A stretch of DNA of 64,000 nucleotides from CALBRZ01 sp964511065 (GTDB lineage Bacteria; Planctomycetota; Planctomycetia; Pirellulales; S012-138). How positions within the stretch are numbered: the first letter of the stretch is position 1; each line of letters opens with the position of its first letter. Positions 1 through 9,185 of the stretch are shown here, one piece after another. The notes under the pieces were generated by a model. It was given only the letters and a program-made list of their open reading frames with translations, ran no database searches and was not told the DNA's origin. The translations under genes were made by a program, and so were the position numbers. Location: positions 34,400 to 98,399 of the forward strand of contig CAZEEG010000003.1 of NCBI GenBank assembly GCA_964511065.1, in the 5' to 3' direction.

Positions 1-219
1 CCAAGCGACCGGCCGCCGGATGATCGTCCGATCCCAGGCAAACCGCAGCCACAGCGTATTCTCGTCGGTACGGCGATCCACTTGCGCATAGAAGGTGCGG
101 CCGCTGGCCAGGCGAAATTCGCCGGCGGGATGCGTCTGCCAGTCGTGCCACTGCCCGCACACCGGCGCGGCGGTTATCAAGACCAGCGCCATCCCCATGC
201 CAAAACGCAACATTGCCAT
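1..219 (-). CDS. Secreted protein of unknown function, N-terminal 73 residues only
   Basis: An open minus-strand frame runs from an ATG at 219 off the left edge of the window. It begins MAMLRFGMGMALVLITAAP, a hydrophobic signal-peptide-like stretch ending near APVCG. The mature part contains a motif around GEFRLASGRTFYAQV, with many charged and aromatic residues. Basic residues before the hydrophobic core are few, and a second ATG two codons in (213) is an equally possible start. The family is not recognisable from this fragment; export to the periplasm or outer surface is inferred from the N-terminus only. Confidence 0.6.
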   Translation of the reverse strand, partial: MAMLRFGMGMALVLITAAPVCGQWHDWQTHPAGEFRLASGRTFYAQVDRRTDENTLWLRFAWDRTIIRRPVAW

Positions 220-697
220 CAGTGCCTCGCATCGCAGCCGAGAGGAAGAACCGTCGGCCATGATGAAAGGCAGCACGCATGCCAACGGCATACCGCTCCG
301 AGCGGCACACAGCTAAGAGATTGCAATCGCTGTGGTTAGACAAGCGAGCCACGCTTCACCGTTGTGCAGCGATGTTGCCACCGGTCAACGCGCGTCGCCT
401 CACGACAACCTGGTGTACAAGAGCAACATTCACCAACCGCGGGCTGCGCGGGGGCCTGTTGCGGTTCGTCAACAAACCCAGCCGCACCTGCTGTGGTGTT
501 TCACCCAAGACCTCGTCCCGAGCGACAGTTTCCTCCAAAGCGACAGCCCGCCGGCAGCAGACGCGGCCGACGGGCTGAAGGGCAGTGCAGGTGTGTCATC
601 GACCGCCATGCCTCGATGGCGGCTATAGCGGCATGCCCGAACCGTCGATCAGGCTGCGATCGAGGTGGGCCGGTCAATAGCGTTTGAGCTTGCCGCA
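220..697. other. Gene-free stretch, 478 bases
   Basis: It lies between two minus-strand genes, so it should hold the 3' end of the right-hand transcript and the promoter of the gene at 1-219. Short open frames on both strands lack a ribosome binding site and look random. Apart from the hairpin at 603-622 I see no clear element. Confidence 0.5.
603..622 (-). terminator. Terminator-like hairpin downstream of the PDZ gene
   Basis: A perfect 7-bp inverted repeat (CCGCCAT, 6-nt loop, ATGGCGG) lies about 75 bases past the stop codon of the minus-strand gene at 698. No T-rich tract follows, so this is at best a weak or Rho-assisted terminator. Confidence 0.3.
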
Positions 698-1918
698 TCA
701 AACGCCGGTGCGATTCTCCTGCTGATCGCTCCGCTCCGACTTTTGCCGGTCACGATCACGATCCGAATCGCGCTGGTCGAGATTGCGATCCGACTCGCGC
801 TGCTGGAACTGGCGCTGCTCAATCTGCCGCTCTTCGATGATGCGGCGGCTAGAGTCGTCCTGGCTGTCCGATCGCGGCGGCTGGGCATCCAGGCCCGGTT
901 CATCGTCCGGGAAGACGGGCGGCGCGAAGGGCTCGTTGAAGTCGGATCGCGGACTTTGTTGCACCTCGCTGCCTTGGCGGATTTCCGTCTGCGTGCGGTC
1001 AAACCGCGATTCCGCCGAGGGCGGGGCAGGGGGGCCAAACTGCTCGCTGCGCTGGAAAGACTGCGTTTCCGAACCTTCACCACCGTGCATCTGGTGCAGT
1101 TCCTGCCGCAGTTGATGGATGTCCTGCTTCAGCGAATGAATCTCGCTTTCCAACTCCTGGACCTGGCCGCCTTCTGTGGCTGGCCGCATCACGGAGTACT
1201 CCTGGCCACCCTCGCGACCAGCAAACACATCCGATTGCGACCTCAAGCCATAGGCCACGGCACGGGCACTCAGCGGCATGCTGGCGGCATATTGCTGCCC
1301 GCTGCGGGTGAACCCGATTTCCACGCTGTCGTTCAGATCCTTCTTGCTGACGTAGTCGATCAACTCCCGGGCCGTGTTGAACTGCTTGCCATCGATGCTG
1401 TGGATGACATCGCCGGTGCGCACCCCTGCTTGGGCTGCGGGGCTGTTGGCGGCCAGCCCCATCACGCGGAAGTTGGGTCCCGTCTGGCTGATCCACACGC
1501 CGAGTGCCGCTTCGTCGGCATCGCCATAGGCCAAGGCGTTCTGGCCGCTAGGGACGGTACTCTGCGTCGTGGCGCTGCCGTACGTCCCGGCATAGCCGGG
1601 GCTGTTGTACCAACCGCCCGAGTAATTGCCGGTGTAGTAACCGGGGGAGCTGTAATAGCGTGTGCCGCCATAGTAGGACCAATTGCCGGGCCACCCCTGA
1701 TTGCCGCGTCCCCAGTAATTGCCGTAATAGCCAGAGCCCCAGTTGCCGTAGTTACCGCGCCCCCAATTGCCATAACCGCCGCGGTAGTACGACGAAGATG
1801 ACTGCCCCCAGCCGTATCCCTGACCGCCAGTCCAACCTTGGCCCCGCTGGGCCAACACGGCCGAATCAGCACACAAAAATGCCGTGAGCATTAACACACT
1901 CATCGAAGTTTTCAGCAT
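698..1918 (-). CDS. Secreted single-PDZ protein with Gly/Tyr-rich N-terminus and coiled coil
   Basis: The protein has 406 residues. The ATG at 1918 is chosen because GGAGG lies 7 bases upstream and it begins a clean signal peptide (MLKTSMSVLMLTAFLC, cleavage near VLAQ). Order of parts: a Gly/Tyr/Trp/Asn-rich low-complexity segment (about residues 25-110); one PDZ domain (about 140-225, containing LGVWISQTGPNFRVMGL and the GDVIHSIDGKQF ligand-loop region); an EYSVMRP motif; a short heptad-patterned helix (about 245-275); and an acidic/Gln/Arg-rich tail. There is no trypsin-like domain, so this is not an HtrA protease. It probably acts as a periplasmic binding or scaffold protein. The next minus-strand gene upstream (2180-4078) is a paralogue with the same PDZ-EYSVMRP-coiled-coil order. 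Confidence 0.8.
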   Translation of the reverse strand: MLKTSMSVLMLTAFLCADSAVLAQRGQGWTGGQGYGWGQSSSSYYRGGYGNWGRGNYGNWGSGYYGNYWGRGNQGWPGNWSYYGGTRYYSSPGYYTGNYSGGWYNSPGYAGTYGSATTQSTVPSGQNALAYGDADEAALGVWISQTGPNFRVMGLAANSPAAQAGVRTGDVIHSIDGKQFNTARELIDYVSKKDLNDSVEIGFTRSGQQYAASMPLSARAVAYGLRSQSDVFAGREGGQEYSVMRPATEGGQVQELESEIHSLKQDIHQLRQELHQMHGGEGSETQSFQRSEQFGPPAPPSAESRFDRTQTEIRQGSEVQQSPRSDFNEPFAPPVFPDDEPGLDAQPPRSDSQDDSSRRIIEERQIEQRQFQQRESDRNLDQRDSDRDRDRQKSERSDQQENRTGV

Positions 1919-2099
1919 CGTTCGCTCCTCCATACTTGCCGGGTGAAGCCCGTGCGAGGCGAATTAACGAGTGGGACATCCTGGTGATCCATCCACTCAC
2001 AAAGTGCAACGCTGAAAACAGGGTGCAATATGAGTGCCAGGAGCCGCACGTGATACGGACCGCAATCAGGTTGAGGTGCGATTCCCATGCATGAATGCC

Positions 2100-2135
2100 A
2101 GCAGGCCTGCCGGCACGATGTCCGACAGACCTGCT
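2100..2135 (-). terminator. Terminator-like hairpin after the two-PDZ gene
   Basis: AGCAGGCCTG at 2100-2109 pairs with CAGACCTGCT at 2126-2135 (one mismatch, 16-nt loop), about 45 bases past the stop codon of the minus-strand gene ending at 2180. There is no T tract, so the call is weak. Confidence 0.3.
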
Positions 2136-2179
2136 CGTGCGTTCAGCACATTAGCCTGGCAGCTTGAGAACCAGCCGCG

Positions 2180-4078
2180 TTACTGGTCGTTCTGGTTCTC
2201 GCTGCGCCCGTTGGCATTGCGCTCGTTGTCGCCCTGATCGTTGTCGCCCTGATCGTTGTCGCCCTGATCGTTGTCGCCCTGATCGTTGTCGCCCTGATCG
2301 TTGTCACTCCGATCGTTGGCATCGCGATCGGCATTCGGCTGCTGCGGGGCATCTGGTGCCGGAGGCGCAAGGCGCTCCTGGGGCCGGGCAGGAGCCGGGG
2401 CGTCATCGCCGCGGTCCAACGGTTGGGGACGTCCCTGGTCCGCACCCGGTTGCGGCGGGGCTGGCGTGGCAGGAGCGGCCGGCGTGGCAGGAGGAGCCGG
2501 GGGCGCGGCCCCCGGAGCACGGAATTCCTGCTGCGGTTGACCGCGGAATTCCTGCTGCGGCTCACCGCGGAACGCTTCGGTGCGGCCGGCGCCATCCATT
2601 TTCATTTGGTGCATCTCGTTGCGAAGCTGTTCGACCTGGCGCTTCAGCGCTTCGACTTCAGCCTGCAACTGCTGCACGTTCGCATCGCCGGCGTGCGGAC
2701 GCATCACCGAGTATTCCTGCTGCTGGCCTTGCTGGCCCTGTTGGCCCTGCCAACCCAACTGCGGCTGCGCCTGCGTGTAGGTTGTCTGACCGTAAATCTC
2801 CGAGCGTGTGCCCAGTTGGCACTTGGCCGCATAGAGCTGACCATTGCGCATGAACTCAATCTCGACCTCGTCATCAGCATCCATTTCGGAGAGGCCAGAG
2901 ATCAGGTCGCTAGCGGAATTGAAGCGGTTGCCGTTGACGCTGATGATCTGGTCACCCGCCTGAATGCCTGCTTCTGAGGCAGGGCTATTCTCCGGCAGGC
3001 CCATCACGTACAGCCCCGGCCGCGATTGGTCGATCCACACGCCGAGCGCTGGCTGGTCGCCGCGGGAAGCCTGGCCTACCTGGCCCTGCTGCCCGGCAAA
3101 ACCACGTTGGCGCTCCTGTTGCCGCGGCAGATCCACCATGAAGGTGTGTTCTTCGCCGTCGCGCGAAACGACGATCCGAGCCTGCCGCTGCTGGCTTTCG
3201 CGGATGAACCTCTGTGCTTCTTCGGACGACTCGAACCGACGACCGTTGATCGAAATGATCTCGTCGCCTTCTTCCAGGCGCGAGTTCGCCAAAGGGCTGT
3301 TCTCGTCAATCGACTGAATCACCAGGCGGTCTTCGCGCGTTTCCAGTTGCCAACCCAGGTCGCGCTGCTGCATGCGGGCCGAGTCGCCACGGCCGCGATC
3401 GGCCTGCTCGCGGCGGTCCGCCCGATCGTCGCGCGGGGTGGCCTGCTGGTCGGTGCGCTGGGTGCGCTGCGTCCGCTGCGTGCGCTCGGTCCGAGTCGAG
3501 CTGCGCTCGGTGTCCGTCTGTGCATCGCGGCGCTGCGTTTCACTGCGCTGGGCATCACTGCGTTGCGCGTCATCGCTACGTTGCGCACCCTCACGCTGGG
3601 GAGCGCGGTCCGAATCCGTACGCGGCTGAGGAGCAGCGGGGGTTTCGGGCGTTTGAGTCCGCGGAGGCGGGGCAGGCCGTTGCGGCGGCTGAGGCTGGGC
3701 CGGGTCGCGCGGCTGCGCAGGTTGCGGCTGGCCAGGTTCTAGCGGTTGGGGTTGATCCTGGCCTTCCTGCCGTGGCTGATCTTGCGAACGCTCTTGCTTT
3801 GCATCGCGATCGGGCTGCGGCGGTTTGGTGTCAGGAATCGTGTCCCTGACGCCGTCGATGTCGGCCGGCGGCAAGCCAGGCTGCGAGTCGGGATCGACGG
3901 CCGGCTTCGGTGCCGGTTGTGGTTGTTCTGGGCGGTCCTGATCCTGCTCTTGGTTCTGGCCCGCCTGGTTGGGCTGTTGCTCCGGTGCCTGGTCGTCGTT
4001 CTGTGCTTGTGCCCACAACGTTCCGGCAAACAGCAACATAGCCGCTGTGAAGACGGGTAAACTCCATGATCTCGACAT
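2180..4078 (-). CDS. Secreted two-PDZ protein with long low-complexity regions
   Basis: The protein has 632 residues. The ATG at 4078 has GGAGGT 5 bases upstream and starts a signal peptide (MSRSWSLPVFTAAMLLFAG, cleavage near LWAQA). Residues about 25-230 are Gln/Pro/Asp/Arg-rich and disordered. A first PDZ (about 240-325) contains LEEGDEIISINGRRF, and a second (about 343-435) contains LGVWIDQSRPGLYVMGL and GDQIISVNGNRF. An EYSVMRP motif and a heptad-patterned helix (about 463-493) follow, then a Pro/Ala-rich segment and a tail of five-residue NDQGD repeats. The second PDZ, EYSVMRP motif and helix match the neighbouring 698-1918 protein closely, so the two arose by duplication. No protease domain is present. 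The extreme composition suggests an extracytoplasmic scaffold or surface-associated protein. Confidence 0.8.
   Translation of the reverse strand: MSRSWSLPVFTAAMLLFAGTLWAQAQNDDQAPEQQPNQAGQNQEQDQDRPEQPQPAPKPAVDPDSQPGLPPADIDGVRDTIPDTKPPQPDRDAKQERSQDQPRQEGQDQPQPLEPGQPQPAQPRDPAQPQPPQRPAPPPRTQTPETPAAPQPRTDSDRAPQREGAQRSDDAQRSDAQRSETQRRDAQTDTERSSTRTERTQRTQRTQRTDQQATPRDDRADRREQADRGRGDSARMQQRDLGWQLETREDRLVIQSIDENSPLANSRLEEGDEIISINGRRFESSEEAQRFIRESQQRQARIVVSRDGEEHTFMVDLPRQQERQRGFAGQQGQVGQASRGDQPALGVWIDQSRPGLYVMGLPENSPASEAGIQAGDQIISVNGNRFNSASDLISGLSEMDADDEVEIEFMRNGQLYAAKCQLGTRSEIYGQTTYTQAQPQLGWQGQQGQQGQQQEYSVMRPHAGDANVQQLQAEVEALKRQVEQLRNEMHQMKMDGAGRTEAFRGEPQQEFRGQPQQEFRAPGAAPPAPPATPAAPATPAPPQPGADQGRPQPLDRGDDAPAPARPQERLAPPAPDAPQQPNADRDANDRSDNDQGDNDQGDNDQGDNDQGDNDQGDNERNANGRSENQNDQ
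2225..2314 (-). repeat. 15-bp coding tandem repeat (NDQGD repeats)
   Basis: Five exact copies of GTTGTCGCCCTGATC (plus-strand reading) run from 2225 to 2299, followed by one degenerate copy at 2300-2314. They are in frame and encode the NDQGD tail of the two-PDZ protein. A second, coding 24-bp duplication (encoding PQQEFR units) lies near 2515-2570. Both are likely to vary in copy number. Confidence 0.9.
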
Positions 4079-4567
4079 ATTCCACCTCCAACGGATTTCT
4101 GAGACACCCCCGAGTTGGTCCTGCGGCCAGATTGCGGGGATTCCCCCAATGCCGGCCGATTCGTCGCCCAAGTGGTGCAACGATGATGCCGCGTTGATAC
4201 AAACACTTGCGCCGATGGGGGGCAGCGGCCCTCCGGCGTTGTGACGGACTGCACGGCTCGCGTGATTGTGCGCGGCTTCAGGCTGGCACCCTCCCTATGC
4301 GCAGGGGGGAGTCAGAACCGTTGAACGGATGGGATGTGAGGCCAACCGTGAGGACCATGCCACGAGAGGGCGCACCTGGCCAAGGACATGGAGTGAAGTG
4401 ATGGCCGTTCAATCGCTGGTCATCGCACGTGCAGCATGAACGTCGCACGCACATGCACCACCGATGCAATGGCTACAGGCAACGGCTATCGGGGGTACGT
4501 CGGATTGTCGCAGAAATGACCATCGCGTGGAGAAACTGACGCGGCCACAACGCGCCTCCCGCAATCA
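4079..4567. other. Gene-free stretch, 489 bases
   Basis: It lies upstream of the minus-strand two-PDZ gene and beyond the stop of the minus-strand M50 gene, so it should hold the PDZ gene promoter. The GGAGGT ribosome site is at its left edge. No credible small gene or RNA is visible. Confidence 0.45.
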
Positions 4568-5344
4568 TCAGAACAGCAGGCCGGGCACCGTGAGATAGAA
4601 CATCGGCATCAAGAGATAACCGCCATAGTGTGAGAAAATGGCCCAGGCGGCGATCAGCCCCAATAGCGACATGGCCGGCTGCCGGCAGAAATGCCACCAG
4701 CGTGCCGCCATTTCCTGGCTCGGCATGAACAGTTGGATCATGGCCGCACCATCCAGCGGCGGCACTGGAATCAAGTTGAACGCAAACAGCAGCATTCCCA
4801 GGAACAGCAGCACACCAATGAACTGCGCGAGTACGTTCAACGGACCATCAGCGGCCAGAATGATCAGGCTTCCGTCTTGAATTTCTTCCCAGGGCACATG
4901 AAACCAACCCATTACCAGCCCTAGCCGAGCCACGCCTGCCGCGACCAGGAAGATCACCAGGTTGGCGGCCGGACCGGCTGCGGCCATCCAGGCCACGCGA
5001 CGAGGGTGGCGCTGTGCCCAGTACGGATCGTAGGGGGCATGGGCCCAGCCGAACATCCAGCCGGTCCCTCGAGTCAGCGTAAAGAACAGGTAACTAATGA
5101 TCGGCACCAGCACCGTTCCTACCGGTTCCCGCTCGATATGGGGAATCGGGTTCAGCGTGACCTGGCCGCCTTCGTAGGCGGTGGAGTCGCCCAACAGCCG
5201 AGCGGCCCAGGCATGGGCGGCTTCGTGAAAGGTGATGTGGATCAAAAACGCCGCATACCACACCACACCCAGCAGGGCGGATGCTAGCTGAGGATCCATA
5301 CTTGCCTGATCGTGATGGTGAGTTGTCGCAGCCCCATTTTCCAA
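4568..5344 (-). CDS. Site-2-protease-type (M50) membrane metalloprotease
   Basis: A polytopic protein of 258 residues. Residues 40-44 are HEAAH, the zinc-binding HExxH of M50 proteases, set in a hydrophobic helix. The second metal motif, NLIPVPPLDG, ends near residue 199 (Asp198) in another membrane segment. Further membrane helices lie around 75-90, 117-145 and 170-190. Length and layout fit the short, PDZ-less M50B group, which cleaves within membranes. Its substrate cannot be told from the context; an anti-sigma factor or membrane stub is only a family-level guess. The start is uncertain: ATG 5344 has a weak purine-rich upstream region, and an internal ATG at 5299 is also possible because the first 15 residues (His/Ala-rich) are unlikely to be essential. 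Confidence 0.82.
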   Translation of the reverse strand: MENGAATTHHHDQASMDPQLASALLGVVWYAAFLIHITFHEAAHAWAARLLGDSTAYEGGQVTLNPIPHIEREPVGTVLVPIISYLFFTLTRGTGWMFGWAHAPYDPYWAQRHPRRVAWMAAAGPAANLVIFLVAAGVARLGLVMGWFHVPWEEIQDGSLIILAADGPLNVLAQFIGVLLFLGMLLFAFNLIPVPPLDGAAMIQLFMPSQEMAARWWHFCRQPAMSLLGLIAAWAIFSHYGGYLLMPMFYLTVPGLLF

Positions 5345-5774
5345 ACCTGATTAACACCTGCGGAGTTAAAGCCCGCTCTTCTTCGCACTGGCTTGCCGAA
5401 ATGCGGCCGATGGAGCTGGAAAACCGCCGGTTTGCAGCGTCGAACGTTCAACGCCCGGCCCTTGGCGGCGCAACGATCCATATCTCCGTATCCCACAGGT
5501 ACTTGCCCGCAACGCGGTCACTGTATCGGCAGTCCTGCTCTGGGACCAGGGGCGAAACGTCTTCGCCGACCGGTATTACCCCAGTTTCTCCATTTCGAGC
5601 AACCTGCCAGCGAACGTGTCGCGTCGGCGCGGTCCCAACGGCGAATATCGTTCAGGGCCCGGGCAACTGCGGTTGACCGGCCTCTACCAGAGTTTCTAGC
5701 ATGGCTCGCCATTTGTGCGCCCTTCGCGGCACCCATGCCAGCGGTTGCCGCGCCGTTTGCCAGCCTGGTGACGA
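5345..5774. other. Gene-free stretch between divergent genes, 430 bases
   Basis: It separates the minus-strand M50 gene from the plus-strand deacetylase gene and should carry promoters for both. Open frames here have no ribosome binding site and no family resemblance. Confidence 0.4.
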
Positions 5775-6701
5775 ATGGAGCATCGCGTGTACCATCCCCT
5801 TCCTGGCGTCAACGCCGGGGAAGCCACCACGGCGGGCGACCTGATCGACCGCCCCAGGATGGTCCATGCGCTTTCGTTCGACGTGGAGGATTGGTTCCAC
5901 CTGCGCGGCTTGGCCGGGATCGGCGACTCGGCCCGCTGGACCAGCCTGCCTTCGCTGGTCGAGCGTTACACCGAGATGATCCTGGAAACCTTGGCCAGGC
6001 ACCGTGTCAGGGCCACTTTCTTCATGCTCGGCTGGGTCTGCCATCGCTATCCCCAGCTAGCTCCACGGATTGCCGAGGGCGGGCACGAACTGGCGATTCA
6101 TTCGTACTGGCACCATCGCTGTGAGAACCTCACGCGCGGCCTGCTCTACCTGGATCTCAAACGCACCATTGACCTGGTTGAGCAGCAGGCGGGCCAAAAG
6201 GTGCTGGGGTTTCGCGCCCCGTGCCTCTCCCTAGCCTCGGGCGCGCCTTGGATATTCGATGTGCTGGTAGACCTCGGCCTGAAGTACGATTCCAGCCTGC
6301 CGCTGCCACCGAAAGCCACAACCACCGGCGGGGTGGCCCCCAGGCCGCCGGCCCGTCACCCGTTGCTGGAACTTCCCCTGGCGGTGCAGTCCATCGGACC
6401 GCTGCGCGTGCCCATCTACAGCGGGGCCGCTTTGCGGTGGCTACCTGAACGATTCCTCAAGCGGGGCTTCGCACAGTTTGAACGGGCGAACCAGCCCGTG
6501 GCCCTGTGCCTTCTGCCGCGAGATTTCGCAACCGACTGCCCTCGCGAAGGGCTCTCGCTTATCGGCCGCCTGAAGCATCACATGCGGTTAAAGCATACTG
6601 GCCCTAAGCTGGAGCGGCTCATCGCTCGCTATCGCTTCGATACCTGCGCGGCGACCCTGGGGCTTACCCCCGGCGATACGTCGGCGTCGCGCGCGGCCTG
6701 A
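5775..6701 (+). CDS. Polysaccharide deacetylase (NodB/CE4 family)
   Basis: The protein has 308 residues. The NodB metal-site pattern is present: SFDVEDW (Asp36 and Asp39), then HELAIHSYWHH, which supplies the H-x3-H metal ligands (His109 and His113), and GFRAPCLSL, the conserved Arg-Ala-Pro strand. There is no signal peptide or membrane helix, so the enzyme looks cytoplasmic. The DVEDWFH form with a downstream R-A-P motif resembles the deacetylases that accompany exopolysaccharide and exosortase loci, so a role in deacetylating a surface-polysaccharide precursor is likely. Residues 1-28 are poorly conserved in character; translation may instead start at the ATG near 5859, just before the core. 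The gene runs convergently into the M50-HlyD gene with 29 bases between. Confidence 0.85.
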   Translation: MEHRVYHPLPGVNAGEATTAGDLIDRPRMVHALSFDVEDWFHLRGLAGIGDSARWTSLPSLVERYTEMILETLARHRVRATFFMLGWVCHRYPQLAPRIAEGGHELAIHSYWHHRCENLTRGLLYLDLKRTIDLVEQQAGQKVLGFRAPCLSLASGAPWIFDVLVDLGLKYDSSLPLPPKATTTGGVAPRPPARHPLLELPLAVQSIGPLRVPIYSGAALRWLPERFLKRGFAQFERANQPVALCLLPRDFATDCPREGLSLIGRLKHHMRLKHTGPKLERLIARYRFDTCAATLGLTPGDTSASRAA

Positions 6702-6730
6702 CCGCCGGTACGCCTGGCAAACGCCGGCCA

Positions 6731-9091
6731 TCAATAGCGGCGGAAGCGGAACGTCTCGCTCAGGTAACGCTGCGCTCGCCAGGCCAAGGTGCGGCTGGCC
6801 GTGTGAATCTTGGCCCGCCCTCGCATGCCCGGCCGGATGATTCCGTCGGGATCGTGCAGCCGAACCCGGGCCTGGTAGTGGACCTGCTGTGGTCGTTCAA
6901 TGCCTGACTCGTCGGTGATGGTAGCCAATTCGCCGCCGGCCTTGTTGGAGAGCGCCAGCGGCGTACTCTTGAGGTCCAGGCTGGCAATTTCCGCGATGGT
7001 CCCTGCGAGGACATCGTGGGGCAGCTCATCGAGCAGCAGTTCCACTTCCTGGCCTTCGCGCACGAATTCAATCTGCCCTTGTTCGATCACCAGCACGGCT
7101 TCTAACTCGCTGGGGTTGCCGACCTGGCACACCAGCACGCCAGGCGTGGCGAAGCAACCCAAGTTGCGTTCTTCCAGCGGTGTTCCATCCCACTCGGGCA
7201 GGCGGCCGTCGGCATTGGGGCGTGGATGCCTGGAGGGCGGCGGCAGGATCATGCCAGCCCGCGGCGCCCGGAGCGTAAGCCGTTCGCGCTCGGCCAGCTT
7301 CTGTTGTAACTGCTGCTCGAGCGAAGCCAGGGCCTGCTGGACCTCTGGAATCTGCCGGGCGACGTCGGCCTGGCCGTACCGTTCGCGGCGCAGGCTATCC
7401 AACCGGCGCGCCAGCACCTCGCGCCGACCGCTCAACTCGGCGATGGCGCTTTGGACTTCCAGGCTTTCGAGCCGGGCAATCACGTCGCCCTGCTGCACTT
7501 GCTGGCCCGGTTGAACTTCAATGGCCTGGAGCGTTCCTGGCGTGTCGATGTAGACCGCCGCGGCGTCGAACGGTTCGATCTCCAACGAGCAGTCAACATG
7601 ATACGGAAGCGGGAGAAAGCAGGCAGCGGCCGCAGCCAACACCAGCCCTCCCAGAGAAACGGCCACGCGCATCGGTTGCACCTTTTCCAATCGCCCCGGA
7701 ACCCAGAAGAATCGCACCACGCTAACCACCGGCATCACCACCAGGCCGGCAATGGCCACGGCGGCCAACAGGTATCCCAGCACTTCGAGCCGGTACGGCT
7801 CAAACACCTTGGTGAGGAACCAGATGATGGCGAACATCACCACCCAGCGATAAACGGCGGCGGCAACTGTGTAAGCGGCAATCCACCCGCGACGGCGCTG
7901 GGGCAGAAAAGGGTCTTCCGTCGGCTGGATGCCCAGGCAGACCTTCCGCAGCCAGCGATGCAACAGCGCCGACGATTTCTGCCGCAGGTTGGGAACCTCG
8001 ATCAGGTCCGAGAGGATGTAATAGCCGTCGAAGCGCAGCAGCGGGTTGGCGTTGAACAGCAGCGTATTGATCGAGCAGACAAACATCAGGCTCAGGCACA
8101 GGTGATGGAACAGGCCCGGTTCGCTGAACCACCACAAGAAGGTGCAGATCGACGCCAACACCAGTTCGACATACATGCCGGCGACGCCGATCGCAGCCCG
8201 TCGCCACTTGCTGGGGAGCATCCAACTATCGGAGACGTTGCAATACAGGCACGGAGCCAGCACCAGCAGCATGAAGCCCATCTCATGGCAACGTCCGCCA
8301 AAATGCCGGCACGTTAAGCCGTGCCCTAACTCGTGGACCACCTTGGAACCGGCCAGGGCGGCCAACAGCCAGAACGCCCCCTCGGGACTGAAGAACTGAT
8401 GGAAGGCGGGCAACCTTCGCAAGAAGACGTCGAACTGGACGGTAATCAACGCCAACGCGGCCATCATCAGCATCAGGCCGGCAACCAGCACCAGCGGGGA
8501 AAACATCCACCGCACGGCAGGGTACAAGGCGTCGAGCAGCCAACCAGGATCGAATCCCCGGAACCGAATTGCCAGCACGTTGAACGCTGCCGATGCCCGC
8601 ATTTGCCGCGCCTTGCGCAGCGCCCGGGCGTGCAGCACCTCGGACTGGCCCGGGGCGTCGGAGAGCAGCAAACCCGAGGCGTGCAGCGATGCGACAAACT
8701 GCTGCAACTCCTCCAGCGTCAGTTGCTGGCCGGGGAACTGCTTCTCGAACTGCTCTTTAACCTGCTCCAGCGAAACCTGGCCATCCAGCATCTGCAGGAT
8801 GGCATATTCTTCGTCTTGAAAGCGGTAGTATTCCAGGGCGAGTGGATCCTTCACGATCCAACTGTCGCGGCCTTCGTAGCAGTGGCGCTGCGCGGTCAGA
8901 TCGGGCCGTACACGCACCGGAACCTGGCGCCGCCCTTTGTTGGCGGTGCGATCGCAGGCTTGCGGCCCGCGCCTGGCTGGTCGTGGAGAGGTTGCAATCA
9001 AGGGGGGCAGACTCACTGACGAGAAGCTGATGGAATCAAACGTTGGAACCGGAGGCTGCCGCGCTCCAGCAGGCAGTCCGGTGCCAGGCAA
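6731..9091 (-). CDS. PqqD-like / M50 metalloprotease / HlyD fusion protein
   Basis: A protein of up to 786 residues. Order of parts: a PqqD-like winged-helix domain (about 60-145; WIVKDPLALEYYRFQ, MLDGQVSLEQV); membrane helices around 198-220; an M50 core with HELGH at 253-257 and the second motif NPLLRFDGYY near 350; further helices to about 480; then a barrel-sandwich/HlyD part (about 490-786) with a coiled-coil hairpin between two lipoyl-like halves. This is the architecture of planctomycete proteins often named HlyD-family or peptidase M50. It probably works in the membrane on an exported peptide or protein. The first 30-50 residues look untranslated in character; a GTG or TTG around 9000-9015 may be the true start. 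It is the last gene of a three-gene minus-strand run with the two HlyD-type genes at 9186 and 10225. Confidence 0.8.
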   Translation of the reverse strand: MPGTGLPAGARQPPVPTFDSISFSSVSLPPLIATSPRPARRGPQACDRTANKGRRQVPVRVRPDLTAQRHCYEGRDSWIVKDPLALEYYRFQDEEYAILQMLDGQVSLEQVKEQFEKQFPGQQLTLEELQQFVASLHASGLLLSDAPGQSEVLHARALRKARQMRASAAFNVLAIRFRGFDPGWLLDALYPAVRWMFSPLVLVAGLMLMMAALALITVQFDVFLRRLPAFHQFFSPEGAFWLLAALAGSKVVHELGHGLTCRHFGGRCHEMGFMLLVLAPCLYCNVSDSWMLPSKWRRAAIGVAGMYVELVLASICTFLWWFSEPGLFHHLCLSLMFVCSINTLLFNANPLLRFDGYYILSDLIEVPNLRQKSSALLHRWLRKVCLGIQPTEDPFLPQRRRGWIAAYTVAAAVYRWVVMFAIIWFLTKVFEPYRLEVLGYLLAAVAIAGLVVMPVVSVVRFFWVPGRLEKVQPMRVAVSLGGLVLAAAAACFLPLPYHVDCSLEIEPFDAAAVYIDTPGTLQAIEVQPGQQVQQGDVIARLESLEVQSAIAELSGRREVLARRLDSLRRERYGQADVARQIPEVQQALASLEQQLQQKLAERERLTLRAPRAGMILPPPSRHPRPNADGRLPEWDGTPLEERNLGCFATPGVLVCQVGNPSELEAVLVIEQGQIEFVREGQEVELLLDELPHDVLAGTIAEIASLDLKSTPLALSNKAGGELATITDESGIERPQQVHYQARVRLHDPDGIIRPGMRGRAKIHTASRTLAWRAQRYLSETFRFRRY

Positions 9092-9185
9092 CGATGCGCA
9101 TCAACCCTGACGGACAGGGAAGGCGGTGCGCCGCGGGGCCGGCCCCCCAAAGCAAGCCCCACGGCGGCAGCCACCTACAGCAGTA

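Noticed and set aside
665..1801. A 378-codon plus-strand frame opposite the single-PDZ gene
   Set aside because: Leu/Ala/Val-rich repeats arise from the complementary strand of the low-complexity PDZ protein; there is no ribosome site.
2225..2314. Tandem repeat considered as a CRISPR array
   Set aside because: Units are 15 bp, contiguous with no spacers, and in frame with the two-PDZ protein.
6700..6731. Repeated CGCCGG between the deacetylase and M50 genes as a shared terminator
   Set aside because: The copies are direct, not inverted, so they do not form a hairpin.
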